Origin: Aquimonas voraii
Lineage (GTDB): Bacteria > Pseudomonadota > Gammaproteobacteria > Xanthomonadales > Xanthomonadaceae
Assembly: GCF_900101825.1 (NCBI RefSeq)
Contig: NZ_FNAG01000002.1
Location: forward strand, 558,001-622,000
DNA length: 64,000 nucleotides
Direction of reading: 5' to 3'
The translations under genes and the position numbers were made by a program. Positions 30,530 to 40,094 of the stretch are shown in pieces. Under the pieces are notes generated by a model that did no database searches, had not been told where the DNA came from, and saw only the letters and a program-made list of their open reading frames with translations. The stretch's first letter is position 1. Each line of letters opens with the position of its first letter.

Positions 30530-31896
30530 CAGGCCGGATCGCAGCGCAGACGCAACTCGCCGTCGGCGAGCCGGGCGATCACGGCCTGGCCGGGCAGGGC
30601 ATCGGCGCGGCGCGCGATCACCCGGCCGCTGTCGGCGTCCTGCAGGATCGCGTAGCCGCGGCCCAGGGTTGCCAGCGGGCTCACCGCCGACAGGGTGCGC
30701 GCAAGCAGGCCGGCCCGCAGATGCTGGGCCTGCAGCCGACGGTCGAGCGCGCCTCGCAGGCGCGACAGCAGCGCGCGCGCGCGCTCGCGCTCGCGACGCA
30801 GGCGCAGGGCGGGGTTCTGCCGTTCAAGGCGCTGGCCGAGGCGCTGCAGGCTGAGGCCGAGCCGCGCCCGGGCGCGCGCTTCCGAGTCTGGCAGCCGCGC
30901 GGAGGCGGCGAGCAGGCGTTCGCGCAGGCGCTGCAGGCGCAGGGCCGGCGCCTGCGCGCGCAGGCGAAGTTCAAGCTGGTCGAGGCGCTGCCCGAAGCGC
31001 CGCGCGTGCTGGGCCTGGCTGAGCTGCACCCGGCGGCGCAGCTGGGCGAGGCGGGCGCGCAGTTCGGCCTGGTCGGGCACCAGCAGTTCGGCGGCGGCCG
31101 AGGGCGTGGGTGCCCGCAGGTCGGCCACGAAGTCGCTGATGCTGAAGTCGATCTCATGCCCCACCGCCGACACCAGCGGCGTGCGCAGCGAGGCGATGCA
31201 ACGGCCCAGCGCCTCGTCGTTGAAGGCGAACAGGTCTTCCAGCGAGCCGCCGCCGCGGGTCAGCAGCAGGGCGTCGTAGCGCTGGCTGGCATCCGCGCGC
31301 AGGAGCATGGCGCGGATCTGCGCCGGTGCCTCCTTGCCCTGCACCGGCACTGGCAGCACCTCGACCTCGATCAGTGGAAAGCGCCGCGCCAGCACGCTCA
31401 GCACATCGCGTATCGCCGCACCGCTGGGCGAGGTCACCACGCCCAGGCGTCGCGGCGGCAGCGGAAGTGGGCGCTTGCGCGCGTCCGCGAACAGACCCTC
31501 GGCCTCGAGCCGCGCGCGCAGGGCCTCGAAGGCCCGGCGCAGGGCGCCCTCGCCAGCGGGCTCGATGTGCTCGGCGATCAGCTGGTAGTCGCCGCGCGGT
31601 TCGTACAGCGACAGCCGGCCGCGCACCAGCACCTGCTGGCCATCCTGCGGGGTGAAGGCGAGCCGCAGACTGCGCTGCTTGAACAGCGCGCCTCGCACCT
31701 GGGCGCGGGCGTCCTTGAGTGTGAAGTAGACGTGCCCCGAGGCCGGCCGAGAAACGCCGGAAAGCTCGCCTTCGACCCAGACCAACGGGAACGCGCCTTC
31801 GAGCAGATCGCGCGCAAGCGCATTCAGACTGCTGGGCGTGAGGCAGGGCGGTGAGGCGGCGAGGGACGGGTTGAGGTTCAAGCGCGGCGAGCCCAT
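30529..31896 (-). CDS. xseA: Exodeoxyribonuclease VII large subunit
   Basis: A 455-residue XseA, the nuclease subunit of the single-strand exonuclease VII. The N-terminal OB domain (LVWVEGELSGVSRPASGHVYFTLKD-type strands) binds DNA; the catalytic core has RRLGVVTSPSGAAIRDVL, RGGGSLEDLFAFNDE and SAVGHEIDFSISDFVADLRAPTPSAAAE (read in segments). A long Arg/Leu/Gln coiled coil follows, then LGRGYAIL. The ATG at 31896 gives the family length. No xseB is in the window. It leads an operon that continues into the sigma factor. Confidence 0.95.
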   Translation of the reverse strand: MGSPRLNLNPSLAASPPCLTPSSLNALARDLLEGAFPLVWVEGELSGVSRPASGHVYFTLKDARAQVRGALFKQRSLRLAFTPQDGQQVLVRGRLSLYEPRGDYQLIAEHIEPAGEGALRRAFEALRARLEAEGLFADARKRPLPLPPRRLGVVTSPSGAAIRDVLSVLARRFPLIEVEVLPVPVQGKEAPAQIRAMLLRADASQRYDALLLTRGGGSLEDLFAFNDEALGRCIASLRTPLVSAVGHEIDFSISDFVADLRAPTPSAAAELLVPDQAELRARLAQLRRRVQLSQAQHARRFGQRLDQLELRLRAQAPALRLQRLRERLLAASARLPDSEARARARLGLSLQRLGQRLERQNPALRLRRERERARALLSRLRGALDRRLQAQHLRAGLLARTLSAVSPLATLGRGYAILQDADSGRVIARRADALPGQAVIARLADGELRLRCDPA

Positions 31897-32247
31897 TCGC
31901 AGGGCCCCGCATGCTAACCGCAGCGCGCGCTCACCGCATGCCCTTGCCCCGTCCGGAGCCGCTTGGTCGAGCGTCGGCGTTTCGACGCCCCGGCCGTTCG
32001 GCGGCGGCCCCGACCTTGCATAAAGGACGCGACAAGCGCGCCGCTTCGCTGTCGGGCCGTGCGCGGGGATCGCGGGCGTCGTTGTCGGTCGCGGGCTTGT
32101 TCGGCCTTGGTCGGAGGCCGCGGCCTTGGCCTTCGGACGCGCTGCTAGACTGCGCCCCCGTGCTCGACGGCGGCTACGGACCGAGGTCCGGAGACAAGGC
32201 CGTGGCGCTTGTGGACACCCAAACGGCACACCAGGATCCGTGCACGC
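31897..32247. other. Divergent intergenic region xseA / PilZ gene
   Basis: About 350 nt without a gene. A -10-like TAGACT at 32146-32151 probably serves the plus-strand PilZ gene; no good -35 was found. The frame of xseA stays open through this stretch, but its composition is not protein-like and the family start is at 31896. Confidence 0.45.
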
Positions 32248-33933
32248 ATGTCAGAGCCGTACCAGCAGTTGGGCGAGCAGCTACCCGAGCGTTCGAGCGC
32301 CGCGGGCGGCAGCTTCCCGTCGGACCCCAAAGCCGTCGCGCGCTGGGTGGAAGAGCTGCCGCGCGCCAACCCGCAGGTCACCTTGGCACGGCTGGCGGAC
32401 GCTTTTGCCCAGCTGCGCCAACGTGCCTTGCAGGGCAACCAGCGCGCTTCGATCCTGGATCTCCTGCGGCCGGCGGTGCTGGAAGCCCTCGAGTTCCTCG
32501 ACCGCCAGCTGCAGACCAGTTCCTTTCCCCTGTCGCCCCAGGCTTCGCAGGTGGCCGAGGCCTGCCTGAATCTGCATCGGGAGTTGGCCAATGGCTACCG
32601 CGCCGCGGCACAGGAGGCGCTGGCGCCGGCGGGTGCAGTGTCCTTCCTGCGGCGCGGTGCGGTGTCGCAGATCCTGCTGCGTGCCGCCGTGCACCATGCG
32701 CGGCTGCTGTCGCTGTGCTACTTCCTCTACCGCATGCCGCTGCCGGGCGCTTGGTTCGGCCTGCACTCGGTGTATCGATTCGCGCGCGCGGCGGGCCTCG
32801 CCGGCAAGGCGGTGGCCGAGGCCTCCGAGGCAGGTGCCTGCAGCGTCGAGCAGGTCTACCTGCAGTCGGTGCTGCTGGCGCTGTCCAATCCCTTCCGCTT
32901 CAGCCAGCGCGAGCAGGCCGAACTGTGGCCGATCTGCCGGGAGTTGGTCGGCGAGCTGGAGCTGAAGGAGACCCAGAGCGGCGAGGGCGATTTCGCCCTG
33001 CCGATCGCCACTGACCGCGGCCCGGGTTACATCCCCGAGGAGCGCGAGGCCGGTGCGGCGCAGGTGCTGTGGCTTGACCTCACGCCGCTGCGCAGTCTGC
33101 TCGAAGCCCCGCTGCAGAGAGGGGGCGTTGAACAGGTGCAGCTCAAGCTGAAGCGCCAGCGCCGCACGCTGGATGCGCCAGCCGAGCTGCTGCGGCGTCT
33201 GCGTGCCGGCTGGGGCACGGCGGCCGCACGGCGTGCGCGCCGGCTCGGCGCCACCCACGCGCTGGACACGGTCATTGGCCTGTCCGGCCTGCACTATTTC
33301 CTCGCCGGCGAGCAGGACTTCGACGCCTTCATGCACCAGGTCACCGGCCATCGGGTCGGCGCGGCGCCGCACGCGAGCTGGGCGCACGCCACCCAGGAGA
33401 CGGTCAAGGCCAGTCGGGTACGTGCGCAGGTGCTGGACCAGAGCCTCGGCGGCTATCGCCTCATGTGGGCGCGTGAAGCCGGCATCCGCATCCGCGTCGG
33501 CGAGCTGCTGGGCCTGACCATCGCCCACGAGGAGGACGATCCGCTGTGGATGGTCGGCGTGGTGCGCTGGATGCGCTACCACGGCGACGGTTCGGTGGAT
33601 GCAGGCGTCGAACTGCTGGCCCGGCGCGCCTTTGCGGTCGGGCTGCGAACCCTCGACCTGCTCGGCACGCCCAAGCCGCCGCAGCGCGGCATCGCCGTGC
33701 GCTGGCTGCGCGAGCCGGACAGCGAATGCCAGCATCTGCTGGCGCCGGCCCTGATCGATGCCCACGCCGGTCGCATCGAAGTGGCCGGCCTGCCACTGGA
33801 TCAGGACGGCCTGGAGTCAACCCCGGGCACCGAGGCGGTATCCTTTCACGGGCTTGCGGCGGTGGAAAAGGCGGGTGACTACGTCCTGCTCCGCGCCGAG
33901 CGTACTTCCGCCCCTGAAAGCCCGGTGATCTGA
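32248..33933 (+). CDS. Large cytosolic protein with C-terminal PilZ-like domain
   Basis: A 561-residue protein. Residues 1 to about 370 are mostly helical and not recognised; AVHHARLLSLCYFLYRMPLPGAWF and AELWPICRELVGEL are visible conserved-looking stretches. The C-terminal part contains RVRAQVLDQSLGGYRL: Arg residues and then D397-x-S399-x-G401-G, the [D/N]xSxxG signature of PilZ domains that bind cyclic di-GMP, followed by beta-strands as in a PilZ barrel. It ends immediately before ispG (TGA then ATG with no gap), so the two are translationally coupled. ATG 32248 was chosen over a TTG at 32209. Cyclic di-GMP binding is inferred. Confidence 0.65.
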   Translation: MSEPYQQLGEQLPERSSAAGGSFPSDPKAVARWVEELPRANPQVTLARLADAFAQLRQRALQGNQRASILDLLRPAVLEALEFLDRQLQTSSFPLSPQASQVAEACLNLHRELANGYRAAAQEALAPAGAVSFLRRGAVSQILLRAAVHHARLLSLCYFLYRMPLPGAWFGLHSVYRFARAAGLAGKAVAEASEAGACSVEQVYLQSVLLALSNPFRFSQREQAELWPICRELVGELELKETQSGEGDFALPIATDRGPGYIPEEREAGAAQVLWLDLTPLRSLLEAPLQRGGVEQVQLKLKRQRRTLDAPAELLRRLRAGWGTAAARRARRLGATHALDTVIGLSGLHYFLAGEQDFDAFMHQVTGHRVGAAPHASWAHATQETVKASRVRAQVLDQSLGGYRLMWAREAGIRIRVGELLGLTIAHEEDDPLWMVGVVRWMRYHGDGSVDAGVELLARRAFAVGLRTLDLLGTPKPPQRGIAVRWLREPDSECQHLLAPALIDAHAGRIEVAGLPLDQDGLESTPGTEAVSFHGLAAVEKAGDYVLLRAERTSAPESPVI

Positions 33934-35157
33934 ATGTCGGAACTGCAAGTGATCGAGCGTCGCCAGACGCTCCGTGCCCGCGTCGGCGGTGTCGATGTGG
34001 GCGGCGGCGCGCCGATCGTGGTGCAGTCGATGACCAATACCGATACCGCCGACGTGGCGGCGACGGTGAAGCAGGTCGGTGAACTGTGGCGGGCCGGTTC
34101 GGAGCTGGTGCGGATTACTGTCAATACGCCGGAAGCCGCGGCCGCGGTGCCGCGCATCCGGGACAAGCTGGCGATGATGGGCATCGAGGTGCCCCTGATC
34201 GGCGACTTCCACTACAACGGCCACAAGCTGCTTGCCGATGAGCCGGCCTGCGCCGAGGCCCTGGCCAAGTACCGGATCAACCCGGGCAACGTCGGCTTCG
34301 GCCGCAAGCGCGATACCCAGTTCGCCCAGCTCATCGAGTTCGCGATCCGCTACGGCAAGCCGGTGCGGATCGGTGCCAACTGGGGCTCGCTCGACCAGGA
34401 CCTCGCCGCCCGGCTGATGGACGAGAACGCCGAGCGCGCCGAGCCCTGGGACGCCGCGCGCGTGCTGCGCGAGGCGCTCATCCGCTCGGCGCTGGATTCG
34501 GCCGATCGTGCGGTCGAGATCGGTCTTGCGCCCGAGAAGATCATTCTGTCCTGCAAGGTCTCTGGCGTGCAGGACCTGATCGCGGTGTACCGCGACCTGG
34601 CTCGTCGTTCGCGGTTCCCGCTGCATCTCGGCCTGACCGAGGCCGGCATGGGCTCGAAGGGCATCGTCGCCTCCACCGCGGCGCTCGCCATCCTGATGCA
34701 GGAAGGCATCGGCGACACCATCCGCGTGTCGCTGACGCCGGAGCCGGGGCAGTCGCGCACCACCGAGGTCGTGGTCGCGCAGGAGATGCTGCAGACGCTC
34801 GGCCTGCGTGCCTTCACTCCGTTGGTCACGGCCTGCCCGGGCTGCGGTCGCACCACCAGCGAGTTCTTCCAGGAACTTGCCAGGGACGTGCAGGAGCACG
34901 TGCGCGGGCGCATGCCCGAATGGAAGCTCAGGCACCCCGGTGTCGAGAACCTCACGCTGGCGGTGATGGGCTGCGTGGTCAACGGCCCCGGCGAGAGCAG
35001 GCACGCCAATATCGGCATCTCCCTGCCCGGCACCGGCGAAGCCCCGGTGGCCCCGGTGTTCATCGACGGCGAGAAGGCGACCACGCTCAGAGGCGACAAC
35101 ATCGTCGCCGAGTTCATCGGGATCATCGAGGACTACGTGGAGCGACGCTACAAGTAG
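33934..35157 (+). CDS. ispG: 4-hydroxy-3-methylbut-2-enyl-diphosphate synthase IspG
   Basis: A 407-residue [4Fe-4S] enzyme converting MEcPP to HMBPP in the MEP isoprenoid pathway. [15 protein letters not shown] and the TIM-barrel strands open the protein. The cluster ligands are C301 and C304 (in [10 protein letters not shown]), C347 (in [11 protein letters not shown]) and the following Glu. Length and the absence of an inserted domain fit the bacterial type. It starts directly at the stop of the PilZ gene. A heptamer inverted-repeat element begins 4 nt after its stop. Confidence 0.97.
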   Translation: MSELQVIERRQTLRARVGGVDVGGGAPIVVQSMTNTDTADVAATVKQVGELWRAGSELVRITVNTPEAAAAVPRIRDKLAMMGIEVPLIGDFHYNGHKLLADEPACAEALAKYRINPGNVGFGRKRDTQFAQLIEFAIRYGKPVRIGANWGSLDQDLAARLMDENAERAEPWDAARVLREALIRSALDSADRAVEIGLAPEKIILSCKVSGVQDLIAVYRDLARRSRFPLHLGLTEAGMGSKGIVASTAALAILMQEGIGDTIRVSLTPEPGQSRTTEVVVAQEMLQTLGLRAFTPLVTACPGCGRTTSEFFQELARDVQEHVRGRMPEWKLRHPGVENLTLAVMGCVVNGPGESRHANIGISLPGTGEAPVAPVFIDGEKATTLRGDNIVAEFIGIIEDYVERRYK

Positions 35158-35161
35158 CGTC

Positions 35162-35308
35162 GCGGGGATTGGGGATTCGAGATTGGGGATTCGAACAAGC
35201 GCATTCGGTGCGCTTCAGGCGGCACCTTGCCCCGGTCTTGTCGAGGATGGGTCTTGCGTTGGGCTGAGCCTTGCCGGCTCTGACGAATCCCGAATCCCGA
35301 ATCCCCGC
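35162..35308. repeat. GGGATT-heptamer inverted-repeat element (copy 2)
   Basis: The left end (35162-35193) has four and the right end (35284-35308) three 7-nt units of the GGGATT(C/G) type in opposite orientation, enclosing about 90 nt. It fills the gap between the convergent ispG and diguanylate cyclase genes almost exactly, 4 nt and 3 nt from the two stops, and could act as a bidirectional transcript end. Its inner sequence is not obviously like that of copy 1. Confidence 0.8.
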
Positions 35309-35311
35309 CCG

Positions 35312-36208
<897 letters not shown>

Positions 36209-36449
36209 GGGCGGCTCGTCGCGGACGAAAATCCGCTGCAGCGTAGCACTGGCAGACCGTATCGAGAATGTCGCTCGTGGGCTTCGCAGGTGCTGTTTCG
36301 CAGGGCGTCGCTCCAGGGCATTCCGGGCATTGCAGCGCCGCGCCCTGACGAGTTCGCACATCGCCTCGCCACGCTCTTTCTTGCTGCAGGGCAGCATGCT
36401 AGCCTCGGGCGAATTCACGGTTTCTTCCCACCTAGCGGAGCCCCCGAGC

Positions 36450-37535
36450 ATGTCGCGTACCTACAACTTCAGCGCCGGCCCCGCCGCGCTGCCCGAACCC
36501 GTGCTGCGCCAGGCGCAGCAGGAACTGCTGGAGTGGGGCGGCGAGCGCGCCTCGGTCATGGAGGTCAGCCACCGCGGCGCGGCCTTCGTGGCGGCGGCGG
36601 AAGAGGCTGAGCGCGACCTGCGCGAGCTGCTGGCGGTGCCGGCCAGCTACAAAGTGCTGTTCCTGCAGGGCGGCGCCACCCAGCACTTCGCCCAGATCCC
36701 GATGAACATCGCCTCGCCCGAGCGCGCGGCCGACTACATCGTCACCGGCGCCTGGGGCCAGAAGGCGGTGTCCGAGGGCAAGCCCTACGTCAAGACGCGC
36801 GTGGCGGTGAGCTCCGAAGCCGGCAACTTCACATCGATCCCGGCGCGCAGCGAATGGCAGCTCGGCGACGACGCGGCCTACGTGCACTACACCCCGAACG
36901 AGACCATCCATGGCGTCGAGTTCCACGAGACGCCGGACACCGGCGGCGTGCCGCTGGTGGGCGACTTCAGCTCGACCATTCTGTCGCGGCCGATCGACAT
37001 TGCCCGCCACGGCATCGTCTATGCCGGTGCGCAGAAGAACATCGGACCCTCGGGCCTGGTCGTGCTGATCGTGCGCGAGGACCTGATTCCGTCGCCGCCT
37101 TCGAACATCGCCAAGGTACTGAGCTATGCCGCCCAGGCCAAGGACGGCAGCATGCTCAACACCCCGCCGACCTTCTCCTGGTATCTCGCTGGCCTCGTCT
37201 TCAAGTGGCTGAAACAGCAGGGCGGCCTCTCCGCCATGGCCGAGCGCAACCGCGCCAAGGCCGAGCTGCTCTATCGCGCCATCGACGGCTCGAATGGCTA
37301 CTACCGCAATCCGGTCGAAGTGTCTGCGCGCTCGTGGATGAACGTGCCTTTCACCCTGCACGACGAGGCCCTCGACAAGCCCTTCCTGAAGGAGTCCGAG
37401 GCGGCTGGCCTGCTGGCGCTGAAGGGCCATCGCGCGGTCGGCGGCATGCGCGCCTCGATCTACAACGCGATGCCGATCGAGGGCGTACAGGCCCTGGTCG
37501 ACTTCATGGCCGACTTCGCCAAGCGCCACGGCTGA
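36450..37535 (+). CDS. serC: Phosphoserine aminotransferase
   Basis: A 361-residue PLP enzyme converting 3-phosphohydroxypyruvate to phosphoserine, and its counterpart in pyridoxine synthesis. MSRTYNFSAGPAALPEPVL, FLQGGATQHFAQIP and the PLP-Lys region YAGAQKNIGPSGL are canonical. ATG 36450 fits the family length. It heads the plus-strand block serC-serA-pheA-aroA-cmk-rpsA, similar to serC-aroA linkage in E. coli. Confidence 0.97.
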   Translation: MSRTYNFSAGPAALPEPVLRQAQQELLEWGGERASVMEVSHRGAAFVAAAEEAERDLRELLAVPASYKVLFLQGGATQHFAQIPMNIASPERAADYIVTGAWGQKAVSEGKPYVKTRVAVSSEAGNFTSIPARSEWQLGDDAAYVHYTPNETIHGVEFHETPDTGGVPLVGDFSSTILSRPIDIARHGIVYAGAQKNIGPSGLVVLIVREDLIPSPPSNIAKVLSYAAQAKDGSMLNTPPTFSWYLAGLVFKWLKQQGGLSAMAERNRAKAELLYRAIDGSNGYYRNPVEVSARSWMNVPFTLHDEALDKPFLKESEAAGLLALKGHRAVGGMRASIYNAMPIEGVQALVDFMADFAKRHG

Positions 37536-37717
37536 GGTCGTCGAAGCGGCGCGCGGGTATGACCGCGCGGACGCTGGAACCCGAGGCCGCGCGCTGGTCC
37601 TTGATGACTGCCGCGCGGCGCCTCGTTCCGAATTCTCCTTTGCCGGCCGCGCGCAGCGTGGACCACGCTGCGCGGGTCGAGACTCCCCGTCTTTCTCCTG
37701 CCAGGCCGTCCCCGCCC

Positions 37718-38878
37718 ATGTTCAAGATCCAGACCCTCAACAACATCAGCCGTATCGGCCTCGACCGTCTGCCGGCCGACCGCTACGAAGTCGCCACCGA
37801 CATGGCCCAGCCCGACGCGGTGCTGGTGCGCTCGGCCGACATGCACAAGCTCGAGATCCCGGCCTCGGTCAAGGCCATTGGCCGTGCCGGCGCCGGCACC
37901 AACAACATCCCCGTCGCCGCCATGAGCGAGCGCGGCGTGCCGGTGTTCAACGCCCCGGGCGCCAATGCCAATGCGGTGAAAGAGCTGGTCATCGCCGGCA
38001 TGCTGCTGGCCGCGCGCAACCTCAGCGAAGCGCTGGGCTTCGTCGCCAAGCTGCGCGAGCACGCCGACCCGCACCATGCCATCGAGGCCGAGAAGAAGCG
38101 CTTCGCCGGCTTCGAGCTGGCCGGCAAGACCCTGGGGGTGATCGGCCTCGGCGCGATTGGCGTGAAGGTGGCGAACGCCGCGCGCGCGCTCGGCATGCGC
38201 GTGGTCGGTTTCGACCCGCACATGACCATCGATGGCGCCTGGCAGCTGTCCTCCGATGTGGTCAAGGCCGGCAGCCTGAACGAGCTGTTCGCGGCCTCGG
38301 ATTTCATCAGCTTCCACGTGCCGCTGAATGACGCGACCCGCGGCATCTTCGGCGCTTCGGCGCTGGAATCCGCCCGCCGCGGCGTGGTGCTGCTGAATTT
38401 CGCCCGCGAGGGCATCGTCGATCCGCAGGCCCTGCGTCAGGGCCTGGAGAGCGGCGTGATCGGCCGTTACGTCAGCGATTTCCCCAGCGTCGACCTGGTC
38501 GGCAACGCGCGGGTGATCGCGCTGCCGCATCTGGGGGCCTCGACCGCCGAGGCGGAGGAGAACTGCGCAGTGATGGTCGCCGACCAGATCCGCGACTATC
38601 TCGAAAACGGCAATGTGCAGAACTCCGTCAACTTCCCCAACACGCGCATGGCGCGCGAGGGCAAGGCGCGACTGTGCATCGCCAATCGCAACCGGCCGAA
38701 CATGATCGGCCAGCTCTCGCACCTGCTGGGCGAGGCGGGCTTCAACATCGCGCAGATGCACAACGCCTCGCGCGGCGAGCTGGCCTACACCCTGCTCGAC
38801 GTCGATTCGCCGGTGGATGCCTCGGTGGTGGCGAAGATCGCCCAAGTCGACGGCATCCTGTCGGTGCGGGTGGTCTGA
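37718..38878 (+). CDS. serA: D-3-phosphoglycerate dehydrogenase
   Basis: A 386-residue NAD-dependent dehydrogenase for the first step of serine synthesis. GKTLGVIGLGAIGVKVANAA is the nucleotide-binding loop, GRAGAGTNNIPV lies in the substrate domain, ALPHLGAST holds the catalytic His, and a C-terminal ACT domain (about 315-386) may sense serine. The ATG at 37718 lies 182 nt after serC; no ribosome site is obvious. Its stop overlaps the pheA start by one base (TGATG). Confidence 0.94.
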   Translation: MFKIQTLNNISRIGLDRLPADRYEVATDMAQPDAVLVRSADMHKLEIPASVKAIGRAGAGTNNIPVAAMSERGVPVFNAPGANANAVKELVIAGMLLAARNLSEALGFVAKLREHADPHHAIEAEKKRFAGFELAGKTLGVIGLGAIGVKVANAARALGMRVVGFDPHMTIDGAWQLSSDVVKAGSLNELFAASDFISFHVPLNDATRGIFGASALESARRGVVLLNFAREGIVDPQALRQGLESGVIGRYVSDFPSVDLVGNARVIALPHLGASTAEAEENCAVMVADQIRDYLENGNVQNSVNFPNTRMAREGKARLCIANRNRPNMIGQLSHLLGEAGFNIAQMHNASRGELAYTLLDVDSPVDASVVAKIAQVDGILSVRVV

Positions 38879-40080
38879 TGGCCACGCGCAGGCAGGCGGG
38901 GCAGGGAGGCAAGCCGCCTGCCGCGCCGAAGAAGCCCAAGGCTGCGCCGAAGCCGGCCACAATGCGTGCGGCCAAGGTCGAACTCCCCGAGTCGACCGCA
39001 CTGCCGCCCGCGCTGGCGCAGGCACGCGAGCGCATCGACAGCATCGACCAGAGCATCCAGAACCTGATCGCCGAGCGCGCGCAGTGGGCGCAGCAGGTCG
39101 GCCGCGCCAAGGGCCCGCTGAAGGCCGCGGTTGACTACTACCGGCCCGAGCGTGAGGCGCAGGTGCTGCGCAAGGTGGTCGACCGCAACGACGGGCCGCT
39201 GCATGACGAAACCCTGGTGCGCCTGTTCCGCGAGATCATGTCGGCCTGCCTCGCCCAGCAGGAGCCGCTGCGGATCGGCTTCCTCGGCCCTGAGGGCACC
39301 TTCAGCCAGCAGGCCGTGCACAAGCATTTCGGCCACTCGGCCCACGGTATGCCGCTCTCCAGCATCGAAGAGGTGTTTCAGGAGGTCGAGGCCAAGAACG
39401 CCGATTTCGGCGTGGTGCCCGTCGAGAACTCCGGCCAGGGCACCATCCAGTCGACGCTGGACATGTTCCTGACCTCCAAGCTCAAGATCTGCGGCGAGGT
39501 GGAGCTGCGGGTGCACCAGTACCTGCTGAACCGTTCGGGACGAATCGAGGATATCGAACGCATCTATTCGCATCCGCAGTCGCTGGGCCAGTGCAAGACC
39601 TGGCTTCGCCAGTACCTGCCCAAGGTCGAGAAGTTGCCGGTCGTCAGCAATGCCGAAGCCGCACGGCGCGCGCGTACCGCCGATGACGCGGCGGCGATTG
39701 CGGGCGAATCGGCGGCGCATGTGTATGGGCTGAAGGTCGTCGCCGGCCCCATCGAGGATCGGCCCGACAACACCACGCGCTTCCTGGTCATCGGCCGCGA
39801 GCTGTTCCCGCCCTCGGGTCACGATCGCACCTCGCTGCTGGTGTTCGTGCGCGACCAGCCCGGTGCGCTCTACAACGTGCTGCGGCCGCTGGCCGAGCAC
39901 GGCGTCAGCATGAACCGCATCGAGTCGCGGCCCTCGCACGAGGGCAAATGGCAGTACGCCTTCTTCATCGACATCGCGGGTCACGTCGACGACGAACCCG
40001 TGCGAGCCGCGCTGTCGGAACTGGGCGAGTTCGCCTCGCAGGTGCGCATCCTCGGCAGCTACCCGGTGGCCGTGCTGTGA
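38878..40080 (+). CDS. pheA: Chorismate mutase / prephenate dehydratase (P-protein)
   Basis: A 400-residue bifunctional enzyme for phenylalanine synthesis. A Lys/Pro/Ala-rich N-terminal extension (residues 1-40) precedes the AroQ chorismate mutase domain (RERIDSIDQSIQNLIAERAQWA), the prephenate dehydratase domain (IGFLGPEGTFSQQAV; PVENSGQGTIQSTLD; DNTTRFLVIGR) and a C-terminal ACT domain (SLLVFVRDQPGALYNVLRP) for feedback by Phe. It overlaps serA by one base. The basic extension is longer than in E. coli PheA. Confidence 0.97.
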   Translation: MATRRQAGQGGKPPAAPKKPKAAPKPATMRAAKVELPESTALPPALAQARERIDSIDQSIQNLIAERAQWAQQVGRAKGPLKAAVDYYRPEREAQVLRKVVDRNDGPLHDETLVRLFREIMSACLAQQEPLRIGFLGPEGTFSQQAVHKHFGHSAHGMPLSSIEEVFQEVEAKNADFGVVPVENSGQGTIQSTLDMFLTSKLKICGEVELRVHQYLLNRSGRIEDIERIYSHPQSLGQCKTWLRQYLPKVEKLPVVSNAEAARRARTADDAAAIAGESAAHVYGLKVVAGPIEDRPDNTTRFLVIGRELFPPSGHDRTSLLVFVRDQPGALYNVLRPLAEHGVSMNRIESRPSHEGKWQYAFFIDIAGHVDDEPVRAALSELGEFASQVRILGSYPVAVL

Positions 40081-40094
40081 GTGGGGCAGGGGGT

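Noticed and set aside
26926-35308. CRISPR-like array from the GGGATT repeats
   Set aside because: Units are 7 nt, arranged as inverted ends without spacers, and no cas gene is present.
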